A stretch of 46,339 nt of DNA from DASZQY01 sp036511595 (GCA_036511595.1 DATCBY010000049.1:1-46339); one strand, 5' to 3'; counted from the first letter of the stretch, positions 7,995 through 15,996 are shown. Notes: a model not told the origin generated them from the sequence alone. Made by a program: numbers and translations.

Positions 7995-9914
7995 ATGACT
8001 GAAGGATCGCCCCCGCTCGAGGTTTCCGCTGTACCGGCCAGGGTCGGCCCCGAGGTAATCGCCGACCTCGTCAAGCGCCTGCCCAACGGGCCGGGCGTCT
8101 ATCGCATGCTCGATGTGAAGGGCACGGTTCTCTACGTCGGCAAGGCGCGCAACCTCAAGAAGCGCGTGTCGAGCTACGCCCGCCCGGCCGGCCAGCCCGG
8201 TCGCATCCATCGCGTCATCCAGGCGACGGCGTCGATGGAGTTTGTCTCGACGCGCACCGAGACCGAGGCGCTGCTTCTCGAAGCGAACCTCATCAAGCGT
8301 CTCCGTCCGCGCTACAACGTGCTGCTGCGTGACGACAAGTCGTTCCCCTACATCCTCATCACCGGCGACCATCCCGCTCCGCAGCTTGCCAAGCATCGCG
8401 GCGCGCGCAGCCGCAAGGGCAGCTACTTCGGCCCCTTCGCTTCCGCCGGCGCCGTCGCCCGCACGATCAACGCGCTGGAGCGCGCGTTCCTGCTCCGCTC
8501 GTGCTCCGACTCCGTCTTCGAGAGCCGCACCCGCCCCTGCCTTCTGTTCCAGATCAAGCGCTGCTCGGCGCCCTGCACCGGCGAGATCGCCCTCGACGCC
8601 TATGCGGGACTGGTGAAGGAGGCCAATGACTTCCTCTCCGGCAAGAGCCAGGCCGTGCGTGGTGCGATCCAGAAGGACATGGAGGCGGCTTCAGCCAAAC
8701 TCGATTTCGAGGCCGCGGCCCGCTATCGCGACCGCCTCGCCTCGCTTTCCAACGTCCAGACCCACCAGGGCATCAACCCGCAGACCGTCGATGAGGCGGA
8801 TGTCTTCGCCGTCCATCAGGAGGGCGGCCAGACCTGCATCGAAGTGTTTTTCTTCCGCACCGGACAGAACTGGGGCAACCGTGCCTATTACCCGCGTGCC
8901 GATCGCGCCCTCGAGCCCGGCGAGGTGCTCGGCGCCTTCCTCGCCCAGTTCTACGACGACAAGCCGGCACCGCGACTCATCCTGCTCTCGCACGAGATCG
9001 AGGAGCACGCGTTGCTGGAGCAAGCCCTCGGCGAGCGCATGGATCGGCGCGTCACTATCACCGTTCCCGAGCGCGGCGAGAAGAAAGACCTCGTCCAGCA
9101 CGCGCTCGACAACGCCCGCGACGCCCTCGGCCGCGAGCTTGCCGTCTCGTCGACCCAGCAGGCGCTGCTCGCCGGCCTCGCCGAGCGCTTCGGCCTCGCC
9201 GAACCGCCGCGCCGCATCGAGGTCTACGACAACAGCCATATCATGGGCACCAACGCCGTCGGCGGCATGATCGTCTCCGGCGCGAACGGTTTTGTCAAAG
9301 GCCAGTACCGCAAGTTCAACATCCGCTCCGAGATGCTGACGCCCGGCGACGATTACGGCATGATGCGCGAAGTGTTGGGCCGCCGCTTCTCGCGTCTTGT
9401 CCGCGAGAGCCCGCGCGACCCGGCCAACGTCACGCCGCGCGACGACGAGACGATGGGCCCGTGGCCGGACCTCGTCCTCATCGACGGCGGCCGCGGCCAG
9501 CTCGCCGTGGTCACCGAGACGCTCGCCGAACTCGGCGTCAACGATGTGCCCCTGATCGGCGTCGCCAAGGGACCCGACCGCGACGCCGGCCGCGAGACGT
9601 TCTACATGGCCGGGCGCGAGCCGTTCATGCTACCGACCCGCGACCCCGTCCTCTATTTCGTCCAGCGCCTGCGCGATGAGGCGCACCGATTCGCCATCGG
9701 CTCGCATCGGGCCCGCCGGAAATCGGACATCGCCCGCAACCCCCTCGACGAGATCGGCGGCATCGGGCCGACGCGCAAGCGCGCCCTGCTCCAGCACTTC
9801 GGCACCGCCAAGGCCGTCAGCCGGGCTGATATTGCCGACCTGCGGGCGGTTCCCGGCATCTCCGACGAGATCGCCCGCATCATTCACGCCCACTTTCACG
9901 AAACCGCCGTTTGA
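7995..9914 (+). CDS. uvrC: Excinuclease ABC subunit C
   Basis: UvrC makes both incisions in nucleotide excision repair. The 639-residue protein has the usual order: a GIY-YIG nuclease domain near residues 30-110 (PGVYRMLD, LYVGKARNLKKRV), a cysteine-containing segment (RSCSDSVFESRTRPC), a UVR UvrB-binding motif around KLDFEAAARYRDRL, an RNase H-like nuclease domain (EVYDNSHIMG, DGGRGQL) and C-terminal helix-hairpin-helix repeats (IGPTRKRALL, VPGISDEIA). An N-terminal extension of about 25 residues precedes the nuclease domain. No strong ribosome-binding site is visible before the ATG. It lies 55 nt before pgsA. Confidence 0.97.
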   Translation: MTEGSPPLEVSAVPARVGPEVIADLVKRLPNGPGVYRMLDVKGTVLYVGKARNLKKRVSSYARPAGQPGRIHRVIQATASMEFVSTRTETEALLLEANLIKRLRPRYNVLLRDDKSFPYILITGDHPAPQLAKHRGARSRKGSYFGPFASAGAVARTINALERAFLLRSCSDSVFESRTRPCLLFQIKRCSAPCTGEIALDAYAGLVKEANDFLSGKSQAVRGAIQKDMEAASAKLDFEAAARYRDRLASLSNVQTHQGINPQTVDEADVFAVHQEGGQTCIEVFFFRTGQNWGNRAYYPRADRALEPGEVLGAFLAQFYDDKPAPRLILLSHEIEEHALLEQALGERMDRRVTITVPERGEKKDLVQHALDNARDALGRELAVSSTQQALLAGLAERFGLAEPPRRIEVYDNSHIMGTNAVGGMIVSGANGFVKGQYRKFNIRSEMLTPGDDYGMMREVLGRRFSRLVRESPRDPANVTPRDDETMGPWPDLVLIDGGRGQLAVVTETLAELGVNDVPLIGVAKGPDRDAGRETFYMAGREPFMLPTRDPVLYFVQRLRDEAHRFAIGSHRARRKSDIARNPLDEIGGIGPTRKRALLQHFGTAKAVSRADIADLRAVPGISDEIARIIHAHFHETAV

Positions 9915-9969
9915 CCTGGGATATGCGTAGGGTCGCCACCCGGCGGACGTGGGGCTAGGATAGGGACGC

Positions 9970-10614
9970 ATGGACGATAGCCAGCTTTACGACGAGCCGA
10001 TAACGGCGAAGCCGCGTGGGCCGAACCATGCCCTCTCGCTCCCCAATATCCTCACCTACGGCCGCGTCCTGGCGGTGCCGGCGCTGGTCCTGTGCTTCTA
10101 CATCGAAGGCTACACCGCGCACTGGCTGAGCTTCGCGGTTTTCATCGCCGCCACCATCACCGATTTCTTCGACGGTTACCTGGCCCGCGCCTGGAAACAG
10201 CAATCCGCCATCGGCCTGATGCTCGACCCCATCGCCGACAAGCTGCTCGTCTCCGTCGCCCTCATGCTGCTGGTTTCCGAACAGACCATCGGCGGCTGGT
10301 CGCTGCTCGCCGCGGTCGTCATCCTGGCGCGCGAGATTTCCGTGTCCGGCCTGCGCGAGTTCCTCGCCGGCCTGCGGGTGCGCGTGCCGGTCACGCGTCT
10401 CGCCAAGTACAAGACCACCATGCAGATGGTCGCCATCGGCTTCCTGCTCATCGGACCGGCCGGCGACCGCCTGTTCAAATATTACTTCGCCGATTTCGGT
10501 CTGGTCACCTACATCGGCCTGCTGCTGCTCTGGGTATCCGCGCTGATCACGCTCTACACCGGCTACGATTATTTCCGCGAGGGCCTGCGCCACCTCATGG
10601 AAGAAGAGCCGTGA
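9970..10614 (+). CDS. pgsA: CDP-diacylglycerol--glycerol-3-phosphate 3-phosphatidyltransferase
   Basis: PgsA makes phosphatidylglycerophosphate, the committed step to phosphatidylglycerol and cardiolipin, in the inner membrane. The 214-residue protein has the conserved LPNILTYGRV at the first helix, the CDP-alcohol signature FDGYLAR followed by GLMLDPIAD, and AREISVSGLREFLA, which is typical of PgsA and marks it off from the paralogue at 1766-2371. Four or more membrane helices are apparent. AGGG lies just before the ATG. Its stop overlaps the moaD GTG start, so it is translationally coupled to molybdopterin synthase genes, a known arrangement in Hyphomicrobiales. Confidence 0.93.
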   Translation: MDDSQLYDEPITAKPRGPNHALSLPNILTYGRVLAVPALVLCFYIEGYTAHWLSFAVFIAATITDFFDGYLARAWKQQSAIGLMLDPIADKLLVSVALMLLVSEQTIGGWSLLAAVVILAREISVSGLREFLAGLRVRVPVTRLAKYKTTMQMVAIGFLLIGPAGDRLFKYYFADFGLVTYIGLLLLWVSALITLYTGYDYFREGLRHLMEEEP

Positions 10615-10862
10615 AGCTGGTCTATTTCGCCTGGGTGCGCGAGCGCATCGGCCGGAAGGACGAAGAAGTCACGCTCCCGCAGGATGTCACCACCGCCGGC
10701 GACCTGCTCGCCTGGCTGAAGCGCCGCGGCCCCGAATATGAAAACGCACTCGCCGAGCCGCGCGCAATTCGCATTGCCATCGACCACGTCCATGCCAGGG
10801 CCGAGACTCCCCTCGCCGGCGCCAGCGAAGTGGCGCTCTTCCCTCCGATGACCGGAGGCTAG
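10611..10862 (+). CDS. moaD: Molybdopterin synthase sulfur-carrier subunit
   Basis: MoaD is the small ubiquitin-fold subunit that carries sulfur as a C-terminal thiocarboxylate for molybdopterin synthesis. The 83-residue protein starts VKLVYFAWVRERIG, has the LLAWLKRRGPEY helix and ends in FPPMTGG, with the essential Gly-Gly tail. GTG is the start, overlapping the pgsA stop as GTGA. moaE follows after one base, giving both synthase subunits from one mRNA. Confidence 0.93.
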   Translation: MKLVYFAWVRERIGRKDEEVTLPQDVTTAGDLLAWLKRRGPEYENALAEPRAIRIAIDHVHARAETPLAGASEVALFPPMTGG

Positions 10863-10863
10863 C

Positions 10864-11331
10864 GTGGCTATCCTCACGGTCCGCATCCAGCGCCAGCCTT
10901 TCGACATGGCCGCCGAGACCGCGCAGCTGAAGAAACTGCCGGGCGTCGGCGCCGTCGTAACCTTCTCCGGCCTTTGCCGCGACGAAGGCGGCCGCCTCGC
11001 CGCACTGGAACTGGAGCATTATCCCGGCATGGCCGAGGCGGAGATAGCGAAGATCGCCGAGGAAGCCGCGTCCCGGTGGCCGCTGATAGGCGCGACGGTT
11101 ATCCACCGTACCGGACTGATCGCGGTCGGCGATGACATCGTGCTTGTCGCCACGGCCTCCGCCCACCGCGACGCGGCCTTTGCTGCCGCCAGCTTCGCTA
11201 TGGACTACCTGAAGACCCGCGCGCCGTTCTGGAAAAAGGAGCATCCTGCCGGCGCTGGATCTGGTGATTGGATCGGTGCGCAGGAAAGCGACAATCACAG
11301 CGCCAGTCGCTGGCCCACCCCGAAAACGTGA
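10864..11331 (+). CDS. moaE: Molybdopterin synthase catalytic subunit
   Basis: MoaE converts precursor Z (cPMP) to molybdopterin with sulfur from MoaD. The 155-residue protein has SGLCRDEG, the conserved ALELEHYPGMAEAEI, HRTGLIAVGDDIVLV and the region DYLKTRAPFWKKE with the catalytic lysines. GTG start, 1 nt after moaD. The last 25 or so residues (after KKEHPAG) are polar and variable, as is usual in the family. Confidence 0.95.
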   Translation: MAILTVRIQRQPFDMAAETAQLKKLPGVGAVVTFSGLCRDEGGRLAALELEHYPGMAEAEIAKIAEEAASRWPLIGATVIHRTGLIAVGDDIVLVATASAHRDAAFAAASFAMDYLKTRAPFWKKEHPAGAGSGDWIGAQESDNHSASRWPTPKT

Positions 11332-11356
11332 AGGGCCGCGCCAGTGGCGCGACCCT
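11332..11356 (-). terminator. Hairpin between moaE and the DUF2171 gene, terminator-like on the minus strand
   Basis: The arms 11332-11342 and 11346-11356 form an 11-bp stem with a 3-nt loop. On the minus strand the one imperfect pair is a G-U wobble, while on the plus strand it is a C-A mismatch, and the minus transcript continues UUCACGUUUUCG. It therefore suits the DUF2171 transcript best, but it also follows the moaE stop directly and could serve both. Confidence 0.5.
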
Positions 11357-11384
11357 CCAACGTCTGAACAAAACCTGTCCGCCG

Positions 11385-11608
11385 CTATCTGAAATCGCCG
11401 ATGACCTCATCGGCGGGCTTGTTCAAGTGTACATGCTGGTCGACATGATCGACCCAATCGGTCGGGATGAAGTGGTGCATGCCGTCATGCGAATCGTCCC
11501 GCGTCAGCTTGATACGTGCTGGCCCACGAGATGATCCACCGTCCCGACATGCCCGCCATCCGAGCCGACGACTTCCATGTGCTCGCGGATATTTCTGCTC
11601 GCGTTCAT
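11385..11608 (-). pseudogene. DUF2171-family small protein, split by a frameshift
   Basis: The ATG at 11608, preceded by AGGAGA, opens a frame reading MNASRNIREHMEVVGSDGG then HVGTVDHLVGQ and stops at 11504. From 11516 the next frame continues RIKLTRDD, then MHHFIPTDWVDHVD and VHLNKPADEVIGDFR to TAG at 11385. Joined, these give a complete DUF2171 protein of about 74 residues (typical members have EHMEVVGSDG, GTVD, RIKLT, HHFIP and VHLNKPADEV). The break falls near 11516-11521 and equals loss of one base or gain of two. Function of the family is unknown. It may be a true pseudogene or a base-calling error. Confidence 0.8.
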
Positions 11609-11722
11609 CACTGGTCTCCTTTCGCGCCCGTGTTGCGTACGAAAGGAAAGCTGGTCGCCAAGTGTGGTCATCATCGTCAGATTTCTGGGCGATAATGAGG
11701 TCATTTCTTGATCCCGCAGAAG

Positions 11723-12604
11723 CTACCGCGCACCGACTCCAACGCTGCCCGCAACGCCGGCTGCCACGCCGCCGACGCCAGCAACGGCGCCCCCGACCGC
11801 TCCCGTGACCGAACCGGTCGCTGCAGACACCGACGAGGCGACGCCGGCAACGCCGGACGTTGTCGCGCTGGCGACCGAACTGAGGCCGCCCGCAACCGAA
11901 GCAGCGGCGTTTGCGCTTATTCCGAGCCCGGTGCTGGCACTCACGGCGACGCCGTCGACCTGACCTGCGATATCCGCATCCACATTGTTGTCGGCGATCT
12001 GCGCATGCAAGGCCACTTTGCCGCGATGGTGCGCGAGGACCGTCTTGTGCCGCGTCTTTGCTACGATCGCGACTTTTGCCACCGGCGTCGCGAGCGGTGC
12101 CAGCGTCGCGGGCGTCGCGACCGGCGCCAGCGTCACCGGCGTCGGCGGGGAAGCAACCACCGCCGGCGGCGGTGCTTCGGATACCGGCGAGATCACCTGA
12201 GCTGGCGACACGACGAAGGCGCCCGTGTCCCCCGACGGAGGAGCACTGCCGAACGATGACAGCACAGCCACTGGATCGGCAAAAAGAACCTCCCGGTCAG
12301 GCGTCGCCGCATACGCCACATGGGCCGGGGGAGCGCGATGCGGTATCGGCAGCGACAGAGGCTTCACCGCCGGAGCGACCGGCGCGACAGTCGCTTCGCC
12401 CGGTTCGGCCGCCGCGATCGAAGACACATGATTTTTCGAGAGGATCGTGCCGCCCATTTGAAGCGCGGCAAAGGCAAGACCGACGGCGAGGACATTCAGG
12501 CCGGCGATCCCGGCGATACGTCGGTGCGGCTCGGCAAGCGCCACCGCCAGGCCCGAGCGTACGATCTGCCCAGCCTGGTGCAGCACGTTGAGGCTGTCGC
12601 CCAT
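11723..12604 (-). CDS. Membrane-anchored Ala/Val/Pro-rich protein of unknown function
   Basis: A 293-residue low-complexity protein. The N-terminal 30 residues are soluble, a single hydrophobic helix follows near residues 34-56 (IAGIAGLNVLAVGLAFAAL), and the rest should be periplasmic. The middle is Pro/Ala/Val-rich with repeats such as PVATPATLAPLATPVA; a short basic island follows (KTRHKTVLAHHRGK); the last 70 residues are almost only Ala, Gly, Val, Ser and Thr. I prefer ATG 12604, preceded by AAGGGG, to the GTG at 12622. High GC helps keep frames open here, but the membrane helix and codon bias support a real gene. No domain recognised. Confidence 0.6.
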   Translation of the reverse strand: MGDSLNVLHQAGQIVRSGLAVALAEPHRRIAGIAGLNVLAVGLAFAALQMGGTILSKNHVSSIAAAEPGEATVAPVAPAVKPLSLPIPHRAPPAHVAYAATPDREVLFADPVAVLSSFGSAPPSGDTGAFVVSPAQVISPVSEAPPPAVVASPPTPVTLAPVATPATLAPLATPVAKVAIVAKTRHKTVLAHHRGKVALHAQIADNNVDADIAGQVDGVAVSASTGLGISANAAASVAGGLSSVASATTSGVAGVASSVSAATGSVTGAVGGAVAGVGGVAAGVAGSVGVGAR

Positions 12605-12679
12605 TTCGGGGTTCCCCTTCACGTCCAGCCGCGAGGAGAGTTCACCGCCCGAGTGTGGCGATCGTTGGGCGGATCGTCG

Positions 12680-13102
12680 CTAGCCGACGATTTCGGTCCC
12701 CGAGAACCAGTAGGCGATCTCCTCGCGGGCCGTTTCGGTGGCATCCGAACCATGCACCGAGTTCTCGCCGATGCTGTTGGCGAACTCCTTGCGGATGGTG
12801 CCGGCCGCGGCCTTCGCCGGGTCGGTCGCGCCCATGACTTCGCGGTGCTTGAGGATGGCGTTCTCGCCCTCCAGCACCTGCAGGACGGTCGGCCCCGAGG
12901 TCATCGTCTCGACCAGTTCGCCGAAGAACGGCCGCGCCTTGTGTACGGCGTAGAAGCCTTCGGCCTGTTGCCGGCTCATCCACACCCGCTTTTGCGCGAC
13001 GATGCGCAAGCCCGCCGCTTCCAGCTTGGCGTTGATCTTACCGGTCAGGTTACGCTTGGTCGCGTCCGGCTTGATCATGGAGAAGGTACGCTCGACGGCC
13101 AT
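12680..13102 (-). CDS. ndk: Nucleoside diphosphate kinase
   Basis: Ndk equalises nucleoside triphosphate pools by moving the gamma phosphate through a phosphohistidine. The 140-residue protein has the family's exact length, beginning MAVERTFSMIKPDATKRN; the active-site His is H117 in NSVHGSD. The in-frame ATG at 13120 adds MRSRTA and is less likely. Single-gene unit in a run of minus-strand genes. Confidence 0.97.
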   Translation of the reverse strand: MAVERTFSMIKPDATKRNLTGKINAKLEAAGLRIVAQKRVWMSRQQAEGFYAVHKARPFFGELVETMTSGPTVLQVLEGENAILKHREVMGATDPAKAAAGTIRKEFANSIGENSVHGSDATETAREEIAYWFSGTEIVG

Positions 13103-13184
13103 GGCAGTGCGGCTCCGCAATGTGAGAAGGCGCCGGCTGTATAGCGACCGGCGCCCTTCACGACAAGCGGAGCAAGCCCGTTCC

Positions 13185-13541
13185 TTACTTCTGCGGAATC
13201 AGGACTTCCGTGCCGTAGCCGTCCTCGTCGGCGATCGTCCAGGTGCCGTCGAGCGTGCCGTCATCCTTGAGCTCGTAAATGACCAGGCCGACCTTGTCTT
13301 TCAGGGTATATCCCGCCGCGAAGGCGCTGCCGTTCAGCATGCAGATGCCGGAAGACTCCGAGCCGACATCCCACGTGATCCGGCAAGTGTATTTGGCCGT
13401 GGAGCTGATCTCCGCGGTCCCGCTGTAGTGCGAACCGTCGAGATTGGTTCCGCGCACGTCGTATTTCCCGCCGACCTCGGCAGCGTTCGCTGCCAGACCG
13501 CTGGCCGCGAGCAACGCGCCCGCCAGTATCGGTTTCATCAT
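13185..13541 (-). CDS. Small exported protein, unknown function
   Basis: A 118-residue protein with a signal peptide (MMKPILAGALLAASGLAANA|AEV). The mature part is about 96 residues, predicted beta-rich, with two cysteines (YTCRITW, GICMLNG) and conserved-looking GTAEI, TWDVG and DDGTLDGTW. It resembles small exported proteins seen widely in Hyphomicrobiales; I cannot name a function. GGGGAG lies upstream of the paired ATGs at 13541 and 13538. A longer frame from 13655 adds out-of-character residues and is rejected. Confidence 0.8.
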   Translation of the reverse strand: MMKPILAGALLAASGLAANAAEVGGKYDVRGTNLDGSHYSGTAEISSTAKYTCRITWDVGSESSGICMLNGSAFAAGYTLKDKVGLVIYELKDDGTLDGTWTIADEDGYGTEVLIPQK

Positions 13542-13655
13542 GGTGATTGTCTCCCCTCGCCCTGACCGCTGGTGCCTCGGTACAAGGGTAAAGCGACTTG
13601 CTGCGGCGACACAAGTGAACGCGATCGCACCCGCGCGTCTCCTCGAGATTGTCAA

Positions 13656-14366
13656 TCAGGCCGCCAGAATCCTGGCGCGGAACGCCCAGCCGGCGATGGC
13701 GCCGCCGATCACCGGCATGACGATGAACAACCACACCTGCGCCAGCGCGTGACCGCCGACGAGGATCGCCGGCCCGAGACTGCGCGCCGGGTTCACCGAA
13801 AGTCCCGTGACCATGAGGAACGGCAAATGCAACGCGAACAGCGTCAACCCGATGATGAGACCAGCGGGATGGTGGCTGCTCGACTGCGAAGAATGTGTCA
13901 CGCCAAGAATGACGGCCGTGAAGATCAACGTCGCAATGATCTCGGTGAGGATCGCCGGAACGATACCGTACTGACCGAGGTATCCCGCGCCCCAGCCGTT
14001 CTGCCCGAGCCCGGCCGTGGCCAGATCGTACCCGCCTTCCTTGCCGGTAAGGATCAGATAGAGAATGAGCGCGCCGACGAGCCCGCCGATAAGTTGCGCC
14101 ACGATGTAGCCGACCGCCTCGCTGACCTCCATGCGGCCCGCCGTCACCATGGCAACCGTCACCGCCGGATTGATGTGGCAGCCCGAGACTGGCCCGATTG
14201 CATAGGCCATCGCCGTCACCGCCAGGCCGAAGGCAAACCCGATCGGCAGCACGCCGAGCGGCAGCGCCGCCCCGTAACCGCCAATGGCAACCGCGCCGCA
14301 GCCGACCAGCACCAGTACGGCGGTGCCGATCAGTTCGGCGAGATATTTCTTCATCGAGTCAGACAT
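13656..14366 (-). CDS. aqpZ: Aquaporin (AqpZ-like MIP channel)
   Basis: A 236-residue six-helix channel of the MIP family, most similar to AqpZ water channels. Both NPA loops are present: HINPAVT at 66-68 and SVNPARS at 192-194. The aromatic/arginine filter by alignment to E. coli AqpZ is F46, H180, L189 and R195; E. coli has Thr at the third position (T183), so Leu here is a departure that may alter selectivity or rate. Single gene; its upstream region (14367-14473) is shared with the divergent DinB gene. Confidence 0.9.
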   Translation of the reverse strand: MSDSMKKYLAELIGTAVLVLVGCGAVAIGGYGAALPLGVLPIGFAFGLAVTAMAYAIGPVSGCHINPAVTVAMVTAGRMEVSEAVGYIVAQLIGGLVGALILYLILTGKEGGYDLATAGLGQNGWGAGYLGQYGIVPAILTEIIATLIFTAVILGVTHSSQSSSHHPAGLIIGLTLFALHLPFLMVTGLSVNPARSLGPAILVGGHALAQVWLFIVMPVIGGAIAGWAFRARILAA

Positions 14367-14473
14367 TCAGAAATCCCCCTGGCAAAATCGATTCGCGGCT
14401 CGAACTATCGCACGGCCGGATCGCTTGTGCCGAGACTGCGAAAACGCGAAACTTCCTAGCTGACGGAGGCTAC

Positions 14474-14482
14474 ATGCAGTAA
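14474..14482 (+). other. Three-codon ORF (M-Q-stop) in frame before the DinB gene
   Basis: ATG CAG TAA at 14474-14482 is preceded by GGAGG (14464-14468) and lies in the same frame as the DinB-family gene: the codons after the stop read His-Tyr-Ala-Met-Phe. Relatives of this family commonly begin M-x-x-H-Y-x-M-F, so the stop appears to interrupt the native start region at codon 3. Confidence 0.6.
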
Positions 14483-14491
14483 CATTACGCG

Positions 14492-14989
14492 ATGTTCGCC
14501 GGCTACAATCGCTGGGCCAATGAACGGCTCTACGAGACTGTCGCGAAGCTCCCCGACGCCGACTACCGCGCCGATCGCGGCGCTTTCTTCGGCTCGCTCC
14601 ACGGCACGATGAACCACCTGCTGGTCACCGATCGCATCTGGCTGCGCCGCTTCACCGGCGACGGCCCCATACACACCGGCCTCGACGAAATCCCCTTCAA
14701 CAATCTGGCGGAGCTTGGCGCCGCGCGCATCGAGGAAGACGAGCGCATAATCGCCTACATCGGTGGCCTGAGCGAAGCCGACCTCGCCGCCACCTTCAGC
14801 TACCGCCGCACCTCAAGTCCCGACGAGATCACCCAGCCGCTGGCGCCGGCGATCGCGCACCTGTTCAACCACCAGACCCACCACCGCGGTCAGGCCCACG
14901 CCCTGCTGACCATCCTCGGCGGCCACGATTTTGCGCCCTCGTTCGATCTCGTCATCTTCCAGCGCGCAACGGGTGTCGGCTTGAGCTGA
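14492..14989 (+). CDS. DinB/DUF664-family putative metal-dependent protein
   Basis: A 165-residue four-helix-bundle protein of the DinB superfamily (not DNA polymerase IV). These bind a metal through three histidines; some are thiol-dependent transferases. Here the likely ligands are in HGTMNHLL and HQTHHRGQ. It starts YNRWANERLY shortly after Met1. The ATG at 14492 has no ribosome-binding site of its own; the good GGAGG belongs to the ATG at 14474, from which the reading frame is blocked by TAA at codon 3. Translation may restart at 14492, or the stop may be a sequencing error. It converges on the cupin gene with 2 nt between stops. Confidence 0.82.
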   Translation: MFAGYNRWANERLYETVAKLPDADYRADRGAFFGSLHGTMNHLLVTDRIWLRRFTGDGPIHTGLDEIPFNNLAELGAARIEEDERIIAYIGGLSEADLAATFSYRRTSSPDEITQPLAPAIAHLFNHQTHHRGQAHALLTILGGHDFAPSFDLVIFQRATGVGLS

Positions 14990-14991
14990 CG

Positions 14992-15492
14992 CTACGGCGC
15001 CTTGTGGATCGGATCGACCCACGCCACGTTTTCCGGCTTCTCGACCGGCTCGATGGCGAGGTTGACCACGACCGCCTCGTTGTCGGAGCGCACGACGACA
15101 CATTCGAGCGGCTCATCGGTCGAGGCATTGATCTCCTGGTGCGGCACATACGGCGGGATGAAAATGAAGTCGCCGGGGTTAGCCTCGGCGACGAACTCCA
15201 GCTTCTCGCCCCAGCGCATCCGCGCCTTGCCCCTGATTACATAGAGGACGCTCTCCAGCGCGCCGTGATGATGCGCGCCGGTCTTGGCGTTCGGATCGAT
15301 CTTTACCGTGCCCGCCCAGATCTTCTGCGCTCCGACGCGCGCCAGGTTTATGGCCGCCGCGCGCTGCATGCCGGGTGTTTGCGCCGTGTTGGGGTCGAGC
15401 TTGTCGCCCGGGATCACGCGCACGCCATTGGTGCGCCAGTCGATCGAGCCCGTCGCCGGGCCGTGGTCATGATGATGATCGTGATCGGCCAT
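14992..15492 (-). CDS. Cupin-domain protein with His-rich N-terminus
   Basis: A 166-residue single-domain cupin. The N-terminus is MADHDHHHDHG, a likely metal-binding tag. Cupin motif 1 is recognisable as GAHHHGALESVLYVIRGKA, with three His and a Glu as metal ligands, and motif 2 as PGDFIFIPPYVPHQEIN. No signal peptide. GGAG lies 8 nt before the ATG at 15492; the long upstream frame to 16032 is not coding-like. Catalytic activity is unknown; related cupins act as dioxygenases, isomerases or sensors. Confidence 0.85.
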   Translation of the reverse strand: MADHDHHHDHGPATGSIDWRTNGVRVIPGDKLDPNTAQTPGMQRAAAINLARVGAQKIWAGTVKIDPNAKTGAHHHGALESVLYVIRGKARMRWGEKLEFVAEANPGDFIFIPPYVPHQEINASTDEPLECVVVRSDNEAVVVNLAIEPVEKPENVAWVDPIHKAP

Positions 15493-15621
15493 GATCGCCA
15501 CTCCAACGCGATTTTGCGGAAGCATACGCTGTTCGCGCCGGGAAGCGCACCCGCTCCGCTCGCCCGGAGCACCGACCGACGCTATGATCGCGGCGTAGCT
15601 GACACCCGCCGGGCAAAGCCC

Positions 15622-15996
15622 ATGATCGCCAGACTCGCACGCCGCACCATGTTCGCCGGAGCTGTCATGCTTCTCGCCGGCAGCGCCCATGCCACCAGCT
15701 TCAATTGCGCCAAGGCCGCGCAACCGGACGAGAAGCTGATCTGCAGGAGCCGCACCCTTTCCGAGCTCGACGTCCAGATGGCCGCGCTCTATGGCGCCCG
15801 CATGAAAATACCCATGCTGATGGGCTCTCGCGGTGCCGCGCAGGACGAACAGCACGCCTTCCTCGTCCGGCGCGCGAGCTGCCGCGCCGACAACGCCTGC
15901 ATCGGCGCCGCCTACCAGCAGCGCATCGACGCCATCAACGCCGAACTTGACGCCGCCATGCAGGACTATTGCGCCAAGCTCGGCATCTGCGGCTAG
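15622..15996 (+). CDS. Exported LprI/DUF1311-like protein
   Basis: A 124-residue protein with a signal peptide ending GSAHA|TSF. The mature part begins SFNCAKAAQPDEKLICRSRTLSELDVQMAALY, typical of DUF1311/LprI N-terminal domains, which in other bacteria include lysozyme inhibitors. Further cysteines (ASCRAD, NACIG, YCAKLGIC) could make disulfides. A second Met (MFAG, 15649) is a possible start. No strong ribosome-binding site. Lysozyme inhibition is only a family-based suggestion. Confidence 0.75.
   Translation: MIARLARRTMFAGAVMLLAGSAHATSFNCAKAAQPDEKLICRSRTLSELDVQMAALYGARMKIPMLMGSRGAAQDEQHAFLVRRASCRADNACIGAAYQQRIDAINAELDAAMQDYCAKLGICG

Noticed and set aside
11504..11521. Programmed frameshift in the DUF2171 gene
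   Set aside because: No slippery heptamer, no nearby downstream stem and no known family precedent; mutation or base-calling error is simpler.
12320..13144. 274-residue plus-strand frame opposite ndk
   Set aside because: Ndk is certain on the minus strand; the opposite frame is low in hydrophobic residues and lacks a ribosome-binding site.
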